From Bacteroidales bacterium GP4 (GTDB lineage: Bacteria; Bacteroidota; Bacteroidia; Bacteroidales; Muribaculaceae): DNA of 16,986 nt. Under the pieces are notes generated by a model. The model saw only the letters and a list, made by a program, of their open reading frames with translations. It was not told where the DNA came from and did no database searches. Within the stretch, counting starts at the first letter, position 1; each line of letters starts with the position of its first letter. Where the stretch lies: contig DAAL01000086.1 of the NCBI GenBank assembly GCA_001701065.1, forward strand, positions 275-17,260, in the 5' to 3' direction. Shown one piece after another: positions 15,271 to 16,986 of the stretch. Both the position numbers and the translations under genes were made by a program.

Positions 15271-16812
15271 ATGGATAAAAGACACCTTGTAAAACTATGT
15301 CAATCGGGCGATAGAGAAGCCTTCGGGATTCTTTACCAGACTTATCTTGTCCCTATGCGTGAGGTTGTGGCATATTATGTCAATAACACAGACGTTGTAT
15401 GGGATATTCTTCACGATGGTTTCCTTATAGCATTTGCCTCAATAGGCTCTTTGAAAAACGCCGAGAAGGCAGAGGCTTGGCTTACCTCGATAATGAAAAA
15501 TCTTGCCCTCCAATATCTTAAGGAGGGATCAAATCAGATATCCGTCCCGTTGTCGGATGTTTCAATCGCCACAGAAACCAACGAGGACAATCTAAGAAAC
15601 ACGGAATTGACGTGGGAAGAGATAGATAGTATCATTGACCGACTCCCTAACGGTTATGGCAAAGTTTTTCGTCTGGCTGTTCTTGACGGGCTTTCACACA
15701 AGGAAATCGGGGCGTTGCTTGGCATTGCTCCCCACTCTTCGTCTTCGCAACTTACGCACGCAAAGGCAATGCTGCGACGTTTGATCACGCAATATCGTAT
15801 GGAGATGGGTATCCTCTCAATTATCGGAATTATTCTGCTCCTTTGGCACTGGGCTACAAACCGTAGAGAGGAAACTCCCACAACACCGATTATAAGCCAT
15901 AACACGGATAAAGATACGCCCTCAGTCACCGACTCAATTGTGAATAAAAATTCAGCAGTTGACAGTGTCGTACCAAACACAAAAATGATTTATAAGGTAA
16001 TACGACATACTGAAACACAACAAAATATAGCAGAGATAACAATCCCGACCGATAGTATGCCGACTGTTAAGAATGACAGTATTACCAATGATACTGTAAG
16101 AGTATTCCCGAATATAATAAATCAGAAAGAGCTTATTGCCCAGGAAGATTTCCCGAGTACACGACATGTCGAAACCCCGGATTGGTCATTATCATTGGCA
16201 TATTCCGGTGCGCTTGGAGAAAATGACTTGAACCGTTATAGGATACCGAACCCCGGTGCTCCTGATGTTGAAGGTCCAACCGGAGAAATTGAAGTTACGG
16301 AGAAATCGCGACATTATATGCCGTTGGTTATCGGACTGTCAGTCAACAAATCGCTCACATCCCGTTGGAGCATAGGAACCGGGCTGCGTTATACGTTCCT
16401 GCAGTCAGACTTCCTTTCGGAAAGCGAGTTGATGAACAAGGAAACAATCCAACGAATACATTATATAGGCGTTCCGTTAAAACTCAACTACCGGATATTC
16501 ACTTACAACGGCTTCTCGTTGTATGGTCAAGGCGGCGGTGCGCTGGACATTCCGGTTTATGGCACACAGTCGGTTTGGGAATACTCACCGACACTGGGAA
16601 CTAACGGTGCCAATGTATTCCATATTCATGCTCCTTTGCAGTGGTCAGTAGAGGGAGGACTTGGCATCCAGTACCATTTCACGCCGTCATTCAGCATATA
16701 CGCTGAACCATCGTTCCGATATTATTTCAACACCGGCTCTGATGTCAAGACGATTCGTCAGGAGAAACCATTTGAGTTCACGATACCACTCGGATTGAGA
16801 TTCACATGGTGA
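15271..16812 (+). CDS. ECF sigma factor fused to a membrane helix, periplasmic linker and outer-membrane beta-barrel
   Basis: A single 513-residue polypeptide. Sigma region 2 is at about 11-84 (GDREAFGILYQTYL..DVVWDILHDGFLIAF..AWLTSIMKNLALQYL). Region 4 is at about 113-172 (IDRLPNGYGKVFRLAVLDGL, SHKEIGALLGIA..QLTHAKAMLRR). A membrane helix follows at about 179-195 (MGILSIIGIILLLWHWA) between basic residues, then a Thr/Ser/Asp/Asn-rich linker (196-303), then a beta-barrel domain (about 304-513) with repeated amphipathic strands and a C-terminal GLRFTW whose final aromatic residue is the classical outer-membrane signal. Known Bacteroides systems pair a separate ECF sigma gene with a dual-membrane-spanning anti-sigma protein (anti-sigma domain, helix, disordered linker, barrel). 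Here the sigma factor itself occupies the N-terminus, and no anti-sigma domain fits between residues 172 and 179. I infer an envelope-tethered sigma factor sensing outer-membrane state, perhaps released by proteolysis. Copy 1 of the candidate promoter precedes it. Confidence 0.88.
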   Translation: MDKRHLVKLCQSGDREAFGILYQTYLVPMREVVAYYVNNTDVVWDILHDGFLIAFASIGSLKNAEKAEAWLTSIMKNLALQYLKEGSNQISVPLSDVSIATETNEDNLRNTELTWEEIDSIIDRLPNGYGKVFRLAVLDGLSHKEIGALLGIAPHSSSSQLTHAKAMLRRLITQYRMEMGILSIIGIILLLWHWATNRREETPTTPIISHNTDKDTPSVTDSIVNKNSAVDSVVPNTKMIYKVIRHTETQQNIAEITIPTDSMPTVKNDSITNDTVRVFPNIINQKELIAQEDFPSTRHVETPDWSLSLAYSGALGENDLNRYRIPNPGAPDVEGPTGEIEVTEKSRHYMPLVIGLSVNKSLTSRWSIGTGLRYTFLQSDFLSESELMNKETIQRIHYIGVPLKLNYRIFTYNGFSLYGQGGGALDIPVYGTQSVWEYSPTLGTNGANVFHIHAPLQWSVEGGLGIQYHFTPSFSIYAEPSFRYYFNTGSDVKTIRQEKPFEFTIPLGLRFTW

Positions 16813-16832
16813 TTGATATAAGTAGCTTCCGG

Positions 16833-16863
16833 ATGCAGTCTTTGTACAATAATGACATCTATT
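16833..16863 (+). promoter_or_regulatory. Candidate ECF-sigma promoter (copy 2) upstream of the lipoprotein gene
   Basis: ATGCAGTCTTT (16833-16843), 12-nt spacer, CATCTATT (16856-16863), 28 nt before the ATG at 16892. Blocks and spacing are identical to copy 1, while the spacer shares only about one of twelve positions, so the conservation is confined to the two blocks. Confidence 0.55.
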
Positions 16864-16870
16864 GTACAAA
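16841..16870. repeat. Perfect 11-bp inverted repeat containing two TTGTACAA palindromes
   Basis: TTTGTACAATA (16841-16851) and TATTGTACAAA (16860-16870) are exact reverse complements with an 8-nt spacer. Each arm contains the self-palindrome TTGTACAA (16842-16849 and 16862-16869), so the two palindromes repeat with a 20-bp period. The element overlaps copy 2 of the candidate promoter. It could be an operator or an RNA hairpin in the leader. Confidence 0.55.
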
Positions 16871-16891
16871 TCCATTTAAAAATTTACAAAT

Positions 16892-16986
16892 ATGAAACTT
16901 TTACGCAATTTGTTATTATTTTCGACTGCATCCATTGTTATTTCTTGTTCAAGTATGGATGATATAAGTATGAAATATCCTACTAT
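16892..16986 (+). CDS. 5' end of a lipoprotein gene (partial, runs off the right edge)
   Basis: Thirty-one codons are visible: MKLLRNLLLFSTASIVISCS followed by SMDDISMKYPT. The first 19 residues are a lipoprotein signal with lipobox VISC and Cys19 as the acyl site. The mature part is too short to classify. It follows the sigma-barrel gene by 79 bp and carries the same two-block promoter motif, so it is a likely target of that sigma factor and possibly a functional partner at the cell surface. Confidence 0.7.
   Translation, partial: MKLLRNLLLFSTASIVISCSSMDDISMKYPT

Overview
The window looks like a chromosomal segment of a gut Bacteroidales bacterium. Many intergenic regions carry the Bacteroidetes -7 promoter box TAnnTTTG, Shine-Dalgarno sequences are weak or absent, lipoproteins and outer-membrane beta-barrels are frequent, and the regulators are a TonB-receptor/two-component pair and an ECF sigma factor. 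Base composition and protein style suggest a Muribaculaceae-like genome, but that family assignment is inference. I see no rRNA, tRNA, IS element or CRISPR array.

Layout. Positions 1-104 hold the start of a minus-strand gene that runs off the left edge. Positions 323-1381 encode a secreted CE2-like SGNH carbohydrate esterase. Positions 1364-7005 are a run of small metabolic and stress genes, mostly on the minus strand: FlaR-like P-loop kinase, Nudix hydrolase with zinc ribbon, a frameshifted CatA-like acetyltransferase, a divergent hexapeptide acetyltransferase, a PNPOx / DJ-1 / TfoX operon, a GrpB-family protein, and a GNAT / membrane-protein pair. Positions 6965-7511 are a 547-bp gene-free stretch with an intrinsic terminator and two further hairpins. 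Positions 7512-9862 hold two paralogous DUF1349 lipoproteins facing a PAS-like/LuxR regulator across overlapping promoters. Positions 9918-10829 encode a RhuM/phospholipase-D-like protein. Positions 10830-15101 hold a TonB-dependent receptor divergent from a histidine kinase/response regulator pair, with a 22-bp tandem repeat between them. Positions 15271-16986 hold a sigma factor fused to a membrane helix and an outer-membrane barrel, then the start of a lipoprotein gene.

Most striking is the 513-residue protein at 15271-16812. One uninterrupted polypeptide carries ECF sigma regions 2 and 4, a single membrane helix, a low-complexity linker of about 108 residues and a C-terminal beta-barrel with a canonical aromatic end. 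It resembles the sigma / dual-membrane-spanning anti-sigma pairs known in Bacteroides, but with the sigma factor in place of the anti-sigma domain. Upstream of this gene, and again upstream of the lipoprotein gene after it, lies the same two-block motif (ATGCAGTCTTT - 12 nt - CATCTATT) with identical spacing. I read it as the likely promoter of this sigma factor. At the second copy a perfect 11-bp inverted repeat built on TTGTACAA overlaps the motif.

Two genes (CatA-like, histidine kinase) each appear to lack one base. Either both are decaying or the consensus has indel errors.
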